NCBI GenBank assembly: GCA_037355855.1
Contig: CM074758.1
Coordinates: 4,561,001-4,625,000, forward strand
DNA: 64,000 nt
Direction: 5' to 3'
Source: Pseudo-nitzschia pungens
Lineage: Eukaryota > Bacillariophyta > Bacillariophyceae > Bacillariales > Bacillariaceae
The translations under genes and the position numbers were made by a program. Shown one piece after another: positions 31,630 to 42,775 of this stretch. The notes beneath the pieces were generated by a model that saw only the letters and a program-made list of their open reading frames with translations, was not told the DNA's origin and did no database searches. How positions within the stretch are numbered: position 1 is the stretch's first letter; each line of letters begins with the position of its first letter.

Positions 31630-32330
31630 GTTGGGGTATGTACTAGATCTGGTGGTACAAATCCCACAAGAAGGACCCAGGATCTTGTATAGCATCTTGT
31701 CTAGCATCCTGTCTAGTAGTGTGGTCCCACCACCTACCCCAGTACATCAGTTCCATCTATCATCTGTTAGCACCCTGTACATCTTATGATATGGGGTTGC
31801 TAAGAGTTGGGGTATGTAGATCTGGTACAAATCCTACTAGAGGGGCCCAGCATCTTGTCTAGCATCATCTGTTTGGTGTCCTCCTTTTCTTCTACAGGTC
31901 CTTCTATATCTTTGTAGCACCCTGTATGCCTTAGTTAGTATAGTAATCCTGGGCTGCTAAGAGCTAGTACTAGGGTATGTAGATCTTGTACAAATCTTAC
32001 TAGAGGGACCTAGCATCCTGTCTAGTATCCTGTCTAGTATCCTGTCTAGCATCCTGTCTAGCATCCTGTCTAGCATCCTGTCTAGCATCCTGTCTAGCAT
32101 CCTGTCTAGCATCCTGTCTAGCATCCTGTCTAGCATCCTGTCTAGCATCCTGTCTAGCATCCTGTCTAGCATCCTGTCTAGCATCCTGTTTTGTATCTAC
32201 CCCTCTATTCTACTAGTATGGTTCCTTCTATATATTAGCAAGCTGTATATCTTGTACTAGTGCAGCAGGACTGATAAGAGCTGGCATATGTACTAGCCAT
32301 GGTACATCAGCATATCTATCTTACTCCACA
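31630..32330. repeat. Minisatellite cluster with three diverged higher-order units
   Basis: Units starting with GGGGTATGTA-type sequence near 31633, 31808 and 31973 share GTACAAATC(C/T)(C/T)AC, AGCATC(C/T)TGTCTAG and CACCCTGTA blocks. In the last unit the 12-mer TAGCATCCTGTC expands to about 15 tandem copies (32011-32189). A diverged unit of the same kind lies at 33035-33200 beyond the LTR. No coding function is supported; the open frame through the array is a repeat artefact. Confidence 0.7.
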
Positions 32331-32418
32331 GCCCAATTACTAGATGTGACAGCACCCAATCTATAAGGTCCTTTTGACTCTCCTGACTTTTTCACAATTC
32401 CCATCAGACATAGGGGGA

Positions 32419-33023
32419 TGCGTTGATATTGCTCGTCAGCAATCTTCGTAGAAATTGAATCGACTCGTAGATAAACTGTCTTGTACTGGTCTGAAAAATA
32501 GGGGAAAGCCCTAACAATAATAACACGTATATCCCTGGCAAATGGTGAGACTACAGTGGACTGTTCAAGGTCTATTGCATACACTTAGTAGTTACTACAA
32601 GGTACTTCCCTAGAGGTACATCGGAATCGATCGAAAGGGGAGGGCATGATAGGTGTGTTTATTTTAGAGAGAAATATAAAGAGTGAATACAGGGAGCTGA
32701 GCGCAGCTCAGCTCTGTATCGTATCGTGACAGCGTTCCGATAACTCATATAATAACAGCGCTCTGTAGCTCTGGTACTGTATTCTACGGAGTAGCGTATC
32801 GGAGTATCGATTAATTAGATCGAATCGTGCGCTAGCTCACTTGCGCTAGCGCGTTGGGTAACTGTTTGGGCCGGGTATCCGGTCATGGTACATATTATAC
32901 ACCAATGACCTGACCCCGGCGGTAGCAAGATAGTATCTTAGCATGATATCATGGTAGGTTAGCACCACCAGTATCTCGTAGCTTAGCAACCCTAACCCTG
33001 TAGCATTTAGCTACACCATAACA
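32419..33023 (-). repeat. 605-bp LTR, left copy
   Basis: TGCGTTGATATTGCTCG to GCTACACCATAACA. It differs from 47020-47624 at two or more positions (ACTCATATA versus ACTCGTATA, TATACACC versus TATAAACC). GATGC occurs at 32417-32421 and 33024-33028, so this copy may be a solo LTR if its border is three bases inward. Confidence 0.7.
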
Positions 33024-33120
33024 GATGCTTTACTCGGGGTACGTACGATTGGTACAAATCGTACGCGACGGCCCTAGTAACTTCTGCTAGCATCCATACT
33101 AAGCAGGATATAGGTCTGCT

Positions 33121-33192
33121 GCTAAGCCTGTTGCTAAGCCTGTTGCTAAGCCTGTTGCTAAGCCTGCTGCTAAGCCTGTTGCTAAGCCTGTA
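33121..33192. repeat. 12-bp minisatellite, six copies
   Basis: GCTAAGCCTGTT is repeated in tandem six times, one copy with CTGCT. It lies in a segment related to the cluster at 31630-32330. Confidence 0.8.
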
Positions 33193-33199
33193 TGCTACC

Positions 33200-33990
33200 A
33201 AATAGCACACAGCTCAGCACTCAGCTCAGCACCTGTTAGTAGTCAGCTACTGGAGGCTGCTGCCTGTAGCCCCAGTACACTCTCCTACACAGGAGCCTTA
33301 GCACAGATCATAGCAGCACCCTGGATATCTTCATAGTCCCCGTGATTCATGCTAGTAGTCCTGTACTGAGCAACTGTACTGGTCCCCGGAAACAGATACT
33401 CCCAGGGGAACACCAATACTCTTGCTTGTTGTACCAGGACACTTGGATGGATCATAACAAAATTCAGGGTTGTATCCATATAACTTGTCAGAGATCAAAC
33501 TGCATCAAATATTGCAGTTCTCTATCAGAGGCCCGGCCGATTCATGGTAGAAAAAAAAAAAGAGGGGGTTGGACCGAAAGGCGTTTTGCCCTTGGTCCGA
33601 TTCCTTGACACATACAAAGACAGATCAATCGGCCTATTGTTGTTTCAAATTTTTATAGTCCCCGGAACCGTTGTACCGGAGACTCCCAATATATAACACA
33701 AGATAAGGTCGGATTGAAAGAATTGCATCCGAAACAAGGTTGCGTCCAGAAAGATCTGTTATCGAAAAAACGAAATCGAAATCAACTGTGTTCGAACAAT
33801 CCGAAATCTGCTGCGTTCGAATAATTCGAAATCGATGTCGACTGCTTACGAAAATCGAAATTGACTGCTTCCGAAAAATGAAATCAAAATTTGCTGCGTC
33901 GACTGCTTCCGAAAATCGGAATCGAAATTTGCTGCGTCCGAGCTGCTTGTCAGGGACCAAAGGTATCCCAAATAATGCAGCTAACAGCTC
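33200..33990. other. Non-coding stretch beside the copia pol end
   Basis: No gene is recognised. A purine run lies at 33550-33567. Between 33760 and 33930 a CGAAATCGAAAT...GACTGCTTCCGAAAA motif repeats about six times. If the LTR pairing is right, this is the 3' untranslated part of the large copia element. Confidence 0.4.
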
Positions 33991-34414
33991 CTACCACATG
34001 CAGCGCTCACAGTGGCTCTTCAACATGGGACCATTCAGCAGCTTGGTGAATAAGTCAGCAATATTGGTCTCGCCAGGCTCCTTTGCAATTCGAATTGTCC
34101 CAGCAGCAATAGACTCGCGCGCCTTGTGGTAAGCAACGCTGTTATGTTTCTTGTTGCATGGACTCTCCGGCCTGGTTGTGTTCTTAACAACAGACTCGTT
34201 GTCACAGTACACATTGGTAGGACCTTCAATAGGAACGCCCATCATTCTGAGCTTGTATGTAAGACCCTCAATCAGTTCAATGGCAATTCGAAGCGCAACA
34301 ATCTCAGATCCAAAGGTTGAGGTCTCCACAGTGGTCTGGCGTTTGCTGAACCACAGGATGGGGGGCCTGTTCAGGAATATAATAATTCCTGTATGGGATC
34401 TTCTTGTTGCTTTG
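33991..34414 (-). pseudogene. Copia RNase H C-terminus of the large element
   Basis: The minus-strand reading is METSTFGSEIVALRIAIEL, YCDNESVVKN (catalytic Asp), HNSVAYHKARE and GETNIADLFTKLL, the standard end of a copia RNase H. It continues the pol broken at 38641 by the gag-only element; CTTTG is duplicated at the break. The frame of this last segment is open. Confidence 0.85.
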
Positions 34415-34879
34415 TGTTAAATTGTAACCGTGACACGATTCATTGCATGCGCGCACCATGCGCACAATAGTTTCCTACAGGGCTTCCAGTACTGCTTGTA
34501 CACTGACAGCAACGTTCCACGTACAACTTGTACATGACAAGCAAGCAGCAAACACAACAAAACAGCAACGTCGATTCCTTGACAAGCTTGCTGTCCCCAT
34601 ACCTTTAGTTTAACTCCGATTCGAATACCTTCATACATACATCTTGTTGCTTGAGCAGCTCCCTGTAGAACTACAAACCTAGGATCTAACTGACTGTGCC
34701 AAGTGGTAGTTAGAATAGATCCGGCCAACTGTTTTCCCCTTTGGTCGTAGTGGTGATCTGAGACTATCGATAGAACAGACCGGCACCTCAACCGGTTTGC
34801 ATGCCTTTGCCATTACAACCAACAACCATCTTCCAGCTTGCTCCTTATTCTCCGAGCTAATTTCAGCTACATTTTAACA
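34415..34879 (+). repeat. 5' LTR of the gag-only copia relative
   Basis: 465 bp, TGTTAAATTGTAACCG to CAGCTACATTTTAACA. The following 13 bases are the same half-tRNA-Asn-type primer-binding site as at 24261-24273. Confidence 0.92.
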
Positions 34880-35630
34880 GATTAACAGTCGCAAGCTTAT
34901 TTTTAAGCTTGCAAAGCTGGAGATCTACAGGCCGCGCAAAACAACAAGGGACAACGACGACGACGACGACGAAAAGACAACGACCGACGCTGTTCTCAGT
35001 TTTAATTCTACACTGGAACACCAAGCCCCCTGTTGCAAGGCCGTTCCAGGTATTATTATTCTCCTTGTTATTGCGGATAATACAGTACAAACGGCGTCTC
35101 GAAACTCCAAGAATTGACGGAGAAAGAATTTTTCAAAATTCTGCTGTGCTGCACATATTTCTCCAGTCACGACGAGACGCAAGTACAACGACGCAAATAC
35201 AACATATAACCTCCCACTGATAGATCTGTATTCTCCGAATACAGCTGTATCTTCCCTTGTATCCACCAGGCAAATATACCCTGTTCCTCTGCCGGATACA
35301 CCCTTCTCGGATTTATCCACACCACACGGACGGTGTTTTTCGACCAATAACGGTGTTTACAACTGCTGTTTTAACGGTGTTTTTCGAACGACAACAGCGC
35401 TTTCAAACAACAACGGCGTTTTAACGGTGTTTTCGAACGACAACGGTGTTTTCGAACGACAACGACGTTTCGAACAACAACGACGCTTTTGAACGACACA
35501 AGACAGTGCTCAGCAATATTTAACCTCCACCAAGGTCACGAATACAGCTGCAATAACCTCTGTATTTTCCCCTGGCATATAAACTCCCTGTTCCTGGATC
35601 TTATCCTATTGGATTTCAGCCACTTCCTTT
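34880..35630 (+). other. 5' leader with TTCGAACGACAACG motif array
   Basis: It begins with GATTAACAGTCGC. From about 35330 to 35500 a roughly 20-base unit with the core GGTGTTTTCGAACGACAACG recurs six or more times. The array parallels that in the leader of the autonomous element. Confidence 0.55.
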
Positions 35631-37781
35631 ATGCCTCGTCGACGCACCCGACAAAGCGCTCCCTTCCCCGCATCCAACCAAGATCAGTACAGAGACCTAC
35701 GATCCATTATCACCGCATCCCATTCTCTTTTTGATCGTCCAATGGCCTCTGAAGAATCCGACAACATGTCCGCTGAGTCCCCTGCGGCCGATGCACCAAT
35801 TGCAGCTGCAACCGACGATGCCACCACCACCACCACCACCCATGCAGCTGCAGCTGCACCTGCTGCCGCCGCAACAACTCCATCACCTCCGGTTATTGCT
35901 GGCAATCTCACCACAAAATTTGATAGCAATCTCACCACAAAATTTGATCATTACTGTGCCCGTGCTCTTCACGAACTTTTTGATGTCAATGATACGGACT
36001 CCCTGCTTTGTAATGCCCTCATCACTTCCAGCATTACCACGTGGCGAAAATTCATTCGATTGACTGAGCCCATTGTCAACCGACTTCAATACCGTGATAC
36101 TCGCAACAACTACTTTGATCTCCCTCCATTCACATATGTTCAGCTCCTCCAATTTGTCAAATTCCGTGACCATCTCAACGCCGTGAAACAACCCTACCGT
36201 GACGTCACCCTTTACACGGCTGACGCATTTGACGCTTTTGTTGATGGTCTCAACGTTGGCACTGTCATGTGTCCTCCTCGGTCCCCCCTTCCTTCCAATC
36301 CAGCTCCCCGATCCGACCCTCAGCCCTCTAAGAGTGATGACCAAATCAAGTTTGAACAATGGAGCAAACGCTCCCATGACGTCACTGTCTTCACTGTTTA
36401 TAAAAATGATGCCCGCTTTGAACTCTGGGCCACTGGTTTTCGTGCTCAACTGGCCGAATATGATATCGATGTGGACACCTTCCTTGATCCTACCTGGGAT
36501 CCTTCCACTCTTTCAACATTTGGCAAGAAATTATTTGACAAACAATGCAAATTCTTTTGGGTCCTCTTGCTTCGGGTTTTTCGCTCCGACCTTTCCTACA
36601 CCTGCGTCCAGGGCCACACCAGCACATGCGATGGCCGCGCTGCCTATTTTGAGTTCCTCAAACTCCGCGAATCCACCCACACCCATGAATTTGATGTGGC
36701 TGGCCAATCCCAGCGCCTTCAACGCCTCAATCTCGTTGACTGGAATGACTCTACAGTCCGTTTCTTGACCAAATGGTTTGAGCAATACGATCATCTCTGC
36801 AGGATGACCGCCCCTGCTCTCCCTATGAAATATCACATGCTCCGATCCACCCTCCTGAATGCAGTTGCGTCTGATGCTCATCTCAGTGATCAATTCTCCA
36901 AAGTCCCCATGCCTTCTGCCCATGACTCTGATTCTGTTGAAGTCCAACACATCCTCAAACTCAAGACCACCCTCCTTGCCGAAGCCACCCGGTTGGATTC
37001 CCGTGCTGCTCTCACCCTCCCCACCTCCCGAGCTGATATCAAACGAGCTGATATACAATTCCAAGCCAATTTGCACAGTGCTTTCCCATATCTTGACTCC
37101 TCTGCCTTCACCGATGACTTTGTCAACGATATTCACTCCTATGCTGCTTTTCGTGCCAGTTCTGCCTCTGATAGCCCTGACCTTTTGACCCTGTCCCATC
37201 GCCTTCCCCATGCAATCTGGTCCACCTTGAGCCCTCTTGCCAAGCAACTCTGGACTCAATTCCCATCTGTTGACCGCCAAAAGATTGTACTCAACCTGAA
37301 TCCCAACAAGTTTCCTGACACTCCACCTAGTCCCAACCCCGGTTCTGATAAACCTGTTGGCCGTCAAGCCTACTTCCATTCCACCGGTGCTTCCCCTGAA
37401 CACACTACTCCTGTTCCCATTTCCAGTGATCCCCTTGCTCATACTGACTGGGATGCTAATGCTGCCCTGGTTACCCAATGGATTGCTCGCCAGCATGGTT
37501 CCACACCCACTGGCTCCTACCAGCAACTTACCAAGACGGGCAAAACACCTCCCAAATCCAACCTTCCGCTTGCCTCTTCCATGTCCCCTGGCCATCCAGC
37601 TCGGCTCCTTGCTGACAACCCCAAGGCCCCCATCCAACCCAAGGCCCCCACTCAACTCGTTGCTCGTATGGCTGATGGCTCTCAATCTGTTGTTGCCCGC
37701 TTTGATGATCCTATTGCTTGCCAATCTGTTACTCATCTTCTCCAAACACACACCAGTCCTCACAACTGGTCCACTTGCTGA
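35631..37781 (+). CDS. gag: Gag of the gag-only copia relative
   Basis: A 716-residue open frame starts at ATG 35631. It aligns through its whole length with residues 1 to about 720 of the 2180-residue Gag-Pol at 16918-23460 (MPRRRTRQSAPFP versus MPYQTRQRAPFP; KRSHDVTVF; HMLRSTLLNAVASDAHLSDQFS; VTQWIARQHGSTPTGS). It has an Ala/Thr-rich N-terminal segment. It stops at NWSTC where the autonomous protein reads NWSACQHHTYCC and then the protease, so the cut is exactly at the Gag-protease junction. No CCHC knuckle is visible in either protein. Confidence 0.88.
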   Translation: MPRRRTRQSAPFPASNQDQYRDLRSIITASHSLFDRPMASEESDNMSAESPAADAPIAAATDDATTTTTTHAAAAAPAAAATTPSPPVIAGNLTTKFDSNLTTKFDHYCARALHELFDVNDTDSLLCNALITSSITTWRKFIRLTEPIVNRLQYRDTRNNYFDLPPFTYVQLLQFVKFRDHLNAVKQPYRDVTLYTADAFDAFVDGLNVGTVMCPPRSPLPSNPAPRSDPQPSKSDDQIKFEQWSKRSHDVTVFTVYKNDARFELWATGFRAQLAEYDIDVDTFLDPTWDPSTLSTFGKKLFDKQCKFFWVLLLRVFRSDLSYTCVQGHTSTCDGRAAYFEFLKLRESTHTHEFDVAGQSQRLQRLNLVDWNDSTVRFLTKWFEQYDHLCRMTAPALPMKYHMLRSTLLNAVASDAHLSDQFSKVPMPSAHDSDSVEVQHILKLKTTLLAEATRLDSRAALTLPTSRADIKRADIQFQANLHSAFPYLDSSAFTDDFVNDIHSYAAFRASSASDSPDLLTLSHRLPHAIWSTLSPLAKQLWTQFPSVDRQKIVLNLNPNKFPDTPPSPNPGSDKPVGRQAYFHSTGASPEHTTPVPISSDPLAHTDWDANAALVTQWIARQHGSTPTGSYQQLTKTGKTPPKSNLPLASSMSPGHPARLLADNPKAPIQPKAPTQLVARMADGSQSVVARFDDPIACQSVTHLLQTHTSPHNWSTC

Positions 37782-37930
37782 CACCTCCTGTTTCCCACAC
37801 TGTTCCTCTGCTCCATTCCCTTCAGTCATCTGGGGCGTTCTCTTTGAGAGCTGCCATTGGAAATCTTGCAGAGTACCAACCCCAACTCAACCTCCTCAGA
37901 TCCCACATATCTGCCTCTCTCACACACCAA

Positions 37931-38175
37931 ACATGGGGCGCATCTTCAAGCTGATATTGCCCAACCACATGGGGCATATCTTTACGCTCTGTGTCATTAC
38001 TCAACCACATGGGGCGCAATTCCCTTGCGCTATTGCCCACCTTCACCAACATGGGGCGCAATCTCTGCGCTATCGCCCATCATTTCATTCATTTCATTCC
38101 CGTGTGTGTCACAGCTCCAACATGTCCATGACAACGAAGAAAGATTCTCTTGCTTCCCTGATCATAGATGGGGCG
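37931..38175 (+). promoter_or_regulatory. Repeated ACATGGGGCGCA motifs before the 3' LTR
   Basis: ATGGGGC occurs at about 37933, 37969, 38009 and 38051, and the last copy (AGATGGGGCG, 38166-38175) abuts the 3' LTR as its polypurine tract. The copies carry CCAACATGG or CCACATGG on the 5' side. Extra copies may be duplicated polypurine tracts. Confidence 0.5.
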
Positions 38176-38640
38176 TGTTAAATTGTAACCGTGACACGAT
38201 TCATTGCATGCGCGCACCATGCGCACAATAGTTTCCTACAGGGCTTCCAGTACTGCTTGTACACTGACAGCAACGTTCCACGTACAACTTGTACATGACA
38301 AGCAAGCAGCAAACACAACAAAACAGCAACGTCGATTCCTTGACAAGCTTGCTGTCCCCATACCTTTAGTTTAACTCCGATTCGAATACCTTCATACATA
38401 CATCTTGTTGCTTGAGCAGCTCCCTGTAGAACTACAAACCTAGGATCTAACTGACTGTGCCAAGTGGTAGTTAGAATAGATCCGGCCAACTGTTTTCCCC
38501 TTTGGTCGTAGTGGTGATCTGAGACTATCGATAGAACAGACCGGCACCTCAACCGGTTTGCATGCCTTTGCCATTACAACCAACAACCATCTTCCAGCTT
38601 GCTCCTTATTCTCCGAGCTAATTTCAGCTACATTTTAACA
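38176..38640 (+). repeat. 3' LTR of the gag-only copia relative
   Basis: 465 bp, identical by eye to 34415-34879. CTTTG follows. Confidence 0.92.
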
Positions 38641-41599
38641 CTTTGCATCCGGCATGGTCCGCATCGACAAAACAGCTCATGATAACAGCCTTCCCAAGCG
38701 CTTCAGGAGCATCCAGCGGCAACACCTCCTTGGCGTCTGGGTAGAATTCACTCCAGTCGCAATCGGGGAATCTGGTCTCATCCACATCAGGGCGTGTCTC
38801 ATCGAATACTAGCTTGGATTGCGCATGCGCCTTGAGATAAGCAAACATGTGCAATACTTGATTCAAATGCCCTGTTCGTGTTTGCGCTAGATATCTAGAC
38901 ATAAGAGATACAGGAGGCATGACCAAATCCAATCTCCCAAGTTCACACAACCACCTCAAGACGCCAATCAATCCTTGGTAGTAATTCTGCTTGCTTGGGT
39001 CCAGTTCGGCGGTTACATCAACCTCAGGTCGATAATCTGACGTCAACGGGGTCGACACCTTGTTCGGAAGGTACTTGTAACCGTACTGCTCGGTGCCAAG
39101 CTCCTTCTCCACTGCGTCGATGGCTTTCTTGGCATATTTCTCGGAGGACATCGCCCATTTGGGAATTGGGTCGTCTTCAACCACATGCGAATGGATATCA
39201 GCGCCCAAATACAAGGTTGGAACTTCTATAGTCCCGTCCTTCAGCGTGAAGCGCTGCTTGATACTTTCCAGCTGCCGTCGAGGATCTTCACTGCAACAGA
39301 TAATATCGTCAACGTATGCAATCAAGTAGGCCCAGTACCTAGAACCATCCTTTCGCGTCTCCACCCGCATGTGAACATCAGGGTCGGCTTTACAGGGTTG
39401 ATATCCTAACGTTCGTAGGTGCTTGGTCAAATAGGATCGGAACGACGCGCCTGCAACAGGAAGCCCGTACAGTGCTCGAACGATCTTACATACCTGACCT
39501 ACCAAATGCGGGGGAAAACCATCTTCAGCTCATGCAACTAAATAATACTTCTTCTTGATCGGCGCTGTAAGATAGGTGTTCTGGATGTCCGCAGACAGTA
39601 CATCCAAATTGTTCAGCGCTGCCAACAGGAAGAAGATACTGACTGAATCTCTGCTTGGTACACTGCTGAAGGTATGCTCCTTGGCTGTCGCTTGTACCTT
39701 ATGGCCATCGGCGACCAATCTAGCCTTTCGCGTGAGGGATCCCAATTTGACGTCGAATATCATATGGGTAGTGATCCTGCTGAATCCTTCGGCCTTGAGA
39801 CCTTCGACGGTGTAGCTTGGATCAAACTCGAACGCCATCTCGTTGTTCCTCATCTCCTTCGCAATCGCCTTCTCCCAATAGTCCGTTCCAGTCTTTCGGT
39901 CGATGGCGAGGGCTTCAGGAATAGAATGGGGTAACTCCACTCCAAACTTGTGCGTCCTATCCCAGTACTTGTTCCGCTTGGTGGCCTTGAGAATTCGCCT
40001 CTTCCTTCGTAGTACATGGTGAATCCACCATAGGAATGCTGGCTGCTCTGAAGTCTTGGCGGATATGGCATACTCAGCAGTCTGCACAGGAAAGGACTCT
40101 TTCAGATCGCTCAACTTACACCAGGATTCGGTTCCGTCTGTCCAACTGACGAGCAATCGCCATCCCTTGGTGGTAGGACTGGGGATTTTGCGGCCGTACT
40201 TGTTGGTGATCGTAGCGTCTTGCTTCCTGACGGCGGATCTGTCCCTCTCGTGATCAATGATCTCGTCCAACAGAGAAAACATGCGTCCGTCGTCGTCAAT
40301 TTTGCTGTACATACTCTCAGCAACTATATTGGCGGTGTACTGCTCAACGGAGCCATCTGGAAACTGCAGATCATACATTCTGGTATCAAGGATAGGGTTA
40401 TCATTCCTCTTGCCAATCGGATTGCCATCAAGATCAGCAGAACGATTCTTCAGAACACACCAAAGCCGCTCGTCGCCCTTCTGGATCATCACATTGTTAC
40501 CAATATACTCATCATAGTCATCCCCATCAGGTATGAGATCGTCAATATCTGGAATGGAAGCTTCCGGCTTGGCGAGCTCCCACCTTTCTTGGTGTCCTTC
40601 AAATAACTCCGCAGGGGGATCAGGGTAGGTAGCTTGGAACTTTGCGTCGTTATCTTCAACTTTGTCCCCGATCTTGGATTCCACTGCTTGGTCAAATGAG
40701 TCCATATACCGCTTGACGTCATGTGAACGCCATTCTTCTTCAGTGACAGCGCGGACTGTGTTAGTGCTTATAGGCATGGCCGTCTCGTTCAGAATCCAGT
40801 GGCAATCCCCGCCTCCGAATCAATCACCGCACGGGCCAAGCCACCGTCCCAGCTTCTCGGTCCCATCAGAGAGGTCAACCCAATAGACGAAATCATACCA
40901 TTCATGGGCTTGGTACAGAGATATGTCAGGCATGTACCCATGTACAATTTCGAACGGCGTTCGACCCATCGATTAGCTGTGCGTTGACGGATTGCAGCAA
41001 CGAGCTCTCCGCAGAAAGCCCACAGGCGCTTGGGGGATCGCTTCCGGGCCGTCTTCTTGCGGATGCTTCTGCTGATATGGCCGATGCTGAGCTCCGCGCG
41101 ATTCTGGAAGGGGCATCTTGGCTGGATAAAGGTCTGGTGGATATGGTTCTTGCTGACAACCTTATTCCATGGAGTCTTGTAAGTCCCAGGAGCTCCTTGC
41201 TCTCGAGCGCCATCGGATATCAAATGCTCGGGGATCCCAACATCGTGGATGAAAATCTTCAGTCCCTCATACGCTTGTTTCTTGCCCTGTATAGGTATGA
41301 ACTCATCCTAGGCCTTACCATTGCTGAAAACTTGGGAATGAATCTTGTCGCATGATACTTGGGACCTTTGCCATCCAGGTGTCGGTATACCACTTGCCAG
41401 CCGCAATGCGCTTGTTTCTGAAGCTCTGCATTGGCAATCGGCGGACAAGGGGATGTAATGGGTTGCGGAAGCCTTTCTGCGTCGTGACTCGAAGAGTATC
41501 CGCAGCCTTTCTCGGAGATACACCCCAAATCTTGGACAGACGGTCGGAGTCAATCTTGCAGTAGCGTTCGGTGTCGATCGTCGGGCCCCACTTGGCTCA
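38641..41599 (-). pseudogene. Copia pol of the large element: integrase and reverse transcriptase
   Basis: From the 5' side: a pre-integrase segment (ERYCKIDSDRLSKIWGVSPRK, 41599-41330), a TAG and a frameshift near 41350, then an integrase core with SDGAREQGAPGTYK (Asp) and FQNRAE (Glu). A variable region and RT follow (DVLSADIQNTYLTAPIKKKYY, then TGA 39530-39532, then VRALYGLPVAGASF and AYVDDIICC with the catalytic Asp pair). RNase H begins (MSCFVDADHAGC) and is cut by the element at 34415-38640. Three in-frame stops in the element are TGA, consistent with CGA-to-TGA decay. Confidence 0.8.
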
Positions 41600-42775
41600 T
41601 CTGGAGATGGTGTCGAGCTCGGGATCGACTGGTTCGACTGCATCGTCGTCCCATCGAACATGCTTGTAAACGGCTGACAGGCAGACGGGAGAATCAGACT
41701 CCCTACAGCGGGGATCCAATTCGAAGTGCTCGCGTCTGTTGGTGTAGGCGCGCTCGTACAATGGCGTAGTATGCAGGGCATTGATTGTAAGCCTTGGTAC
41801 TGCTGCATCCTTGTCTACATCATTGTCCCCGCAAGTCTTCAAGGAATCGCCCGAAAAGAGAGAAGATAACTGCGCATCTAAACGGGAGCCGGATGCGATC
41901 GCACATGGGGTCAGATCACGGCGGGTACAGAGTTGCTGAAGACTCCGCAGCTTGTACTTCTCATAGCAATCATGCTGTGGTAGAATCAGCTTGTCGCTCC
42001 GAAGAGGCTTGTCGTACAGATGGGGACTGAAGTTGGATCGTGTTTCGACGGGCTCCATCTTGCGCTTGTTGGACTTCTTGGACTGCTTGGTCGGCGCGGA
42101 CGCGATGGGCGTCTCCGCGCGAAGGACAGACACCGTAGGATTCAACGGATGAGAGCCGTCGATAGCTTCTTTGGCTTGCTCGAACTTCTTGCTCTTCGGA
42201 TCCCAAGGGAAGTCTCGGGTTGCAACGACATGATCGTATTTAGCCATCTCATGCTTGGTTGGCTTGCAGGAAGGGAAATAGGACACGACTCCATCAAGCA
42301 TGAGCTTGATGTCAAGGGTGTGTCCCGCATGGGGATCTTCAGGATCGGTATTGTCAATATGGATGGAGTGAGTGGACTGTTCGTCATACTGACGGGGCGC
42401 CTCATTGACACGATTGGGATGGCAGTCCCGTATCTGATTCAGACAAATCAAGCTGTGGGACAACGTGTCGCCAAAATACAGCGCTTCGTGGAAATAAATC
42501 AACCAGACTTTCCCGTTGGACGCTGTGTAGGCTGTAACACAAGTCCCAATAGGAATGTTCTTGATAGGCTCAAGCTCAGGCGAAAAAGGATGAACATCGA
42601 CGTGACTGACGACTTGGTCTTCAAGCAAGATCATATTGGAACCGGCGGCAGTCGTATCAGCGTGGCTGTCCAACTCGCATTGCCCCTCAGGGCTAGGTGG
42701 GGGGCGCGCGCGTGGCAGATCCATCTGGTACAGCAGCCGGCCGACCCTACTCAGTTTCGGGCACCGGCCGTCAGT
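41597..42775 (-). pseudogene. Copia protease region of the large element
   Basis: The retropepsin site reads CELDSHADTTAAGSNMILL and is followed by a long spacer to pre-integrase. It is in the same frame as gag, separated only by TGA 42776-42778; the first ATG is at 42724. A second in-frame TGA (41597-41599) ends the segment. Because other decay marks are present, the gag/pol TGA here may be mutation and not recoding. Confidence 0.75.

Larger units (their letters stand above)
34415..38640 (+). mobile_element. Gag-only non-autonomous relative of the copia element at 16387
   Basis: The LTRs are 465 bp each (34415-34879, 38176-38640) with no difference seen, and CTTTG lies at 34410-34414 and 38641-38645. 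The termini, the primer-binding site (34880-34892) and the polypurine tract style (GATGGGGCG) equal those of 16387-24747. The coding part is a full-length Gag (35631-37781) that stops just before the protease would begin. About 390 bases of non-coding sequence follow. It presumably uses the integrase and RT of the autonomous sister. Identical LTRs indicate recent movement. Confidence 0.92.

Noticed and set aside
32011..32189. CRISPR-like array
   Set aside because: The repeats are 12-mers in direct tandem without unique spacers, in eukaryotic DNA. This is a minisatellite.
32985..33000. CAACCCTAACCCTG as telomeric repeat
   Set aside because: It is only two units long, is part of the 605-bp LTR, and recurs at 47588. 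It does not mark a telomere.
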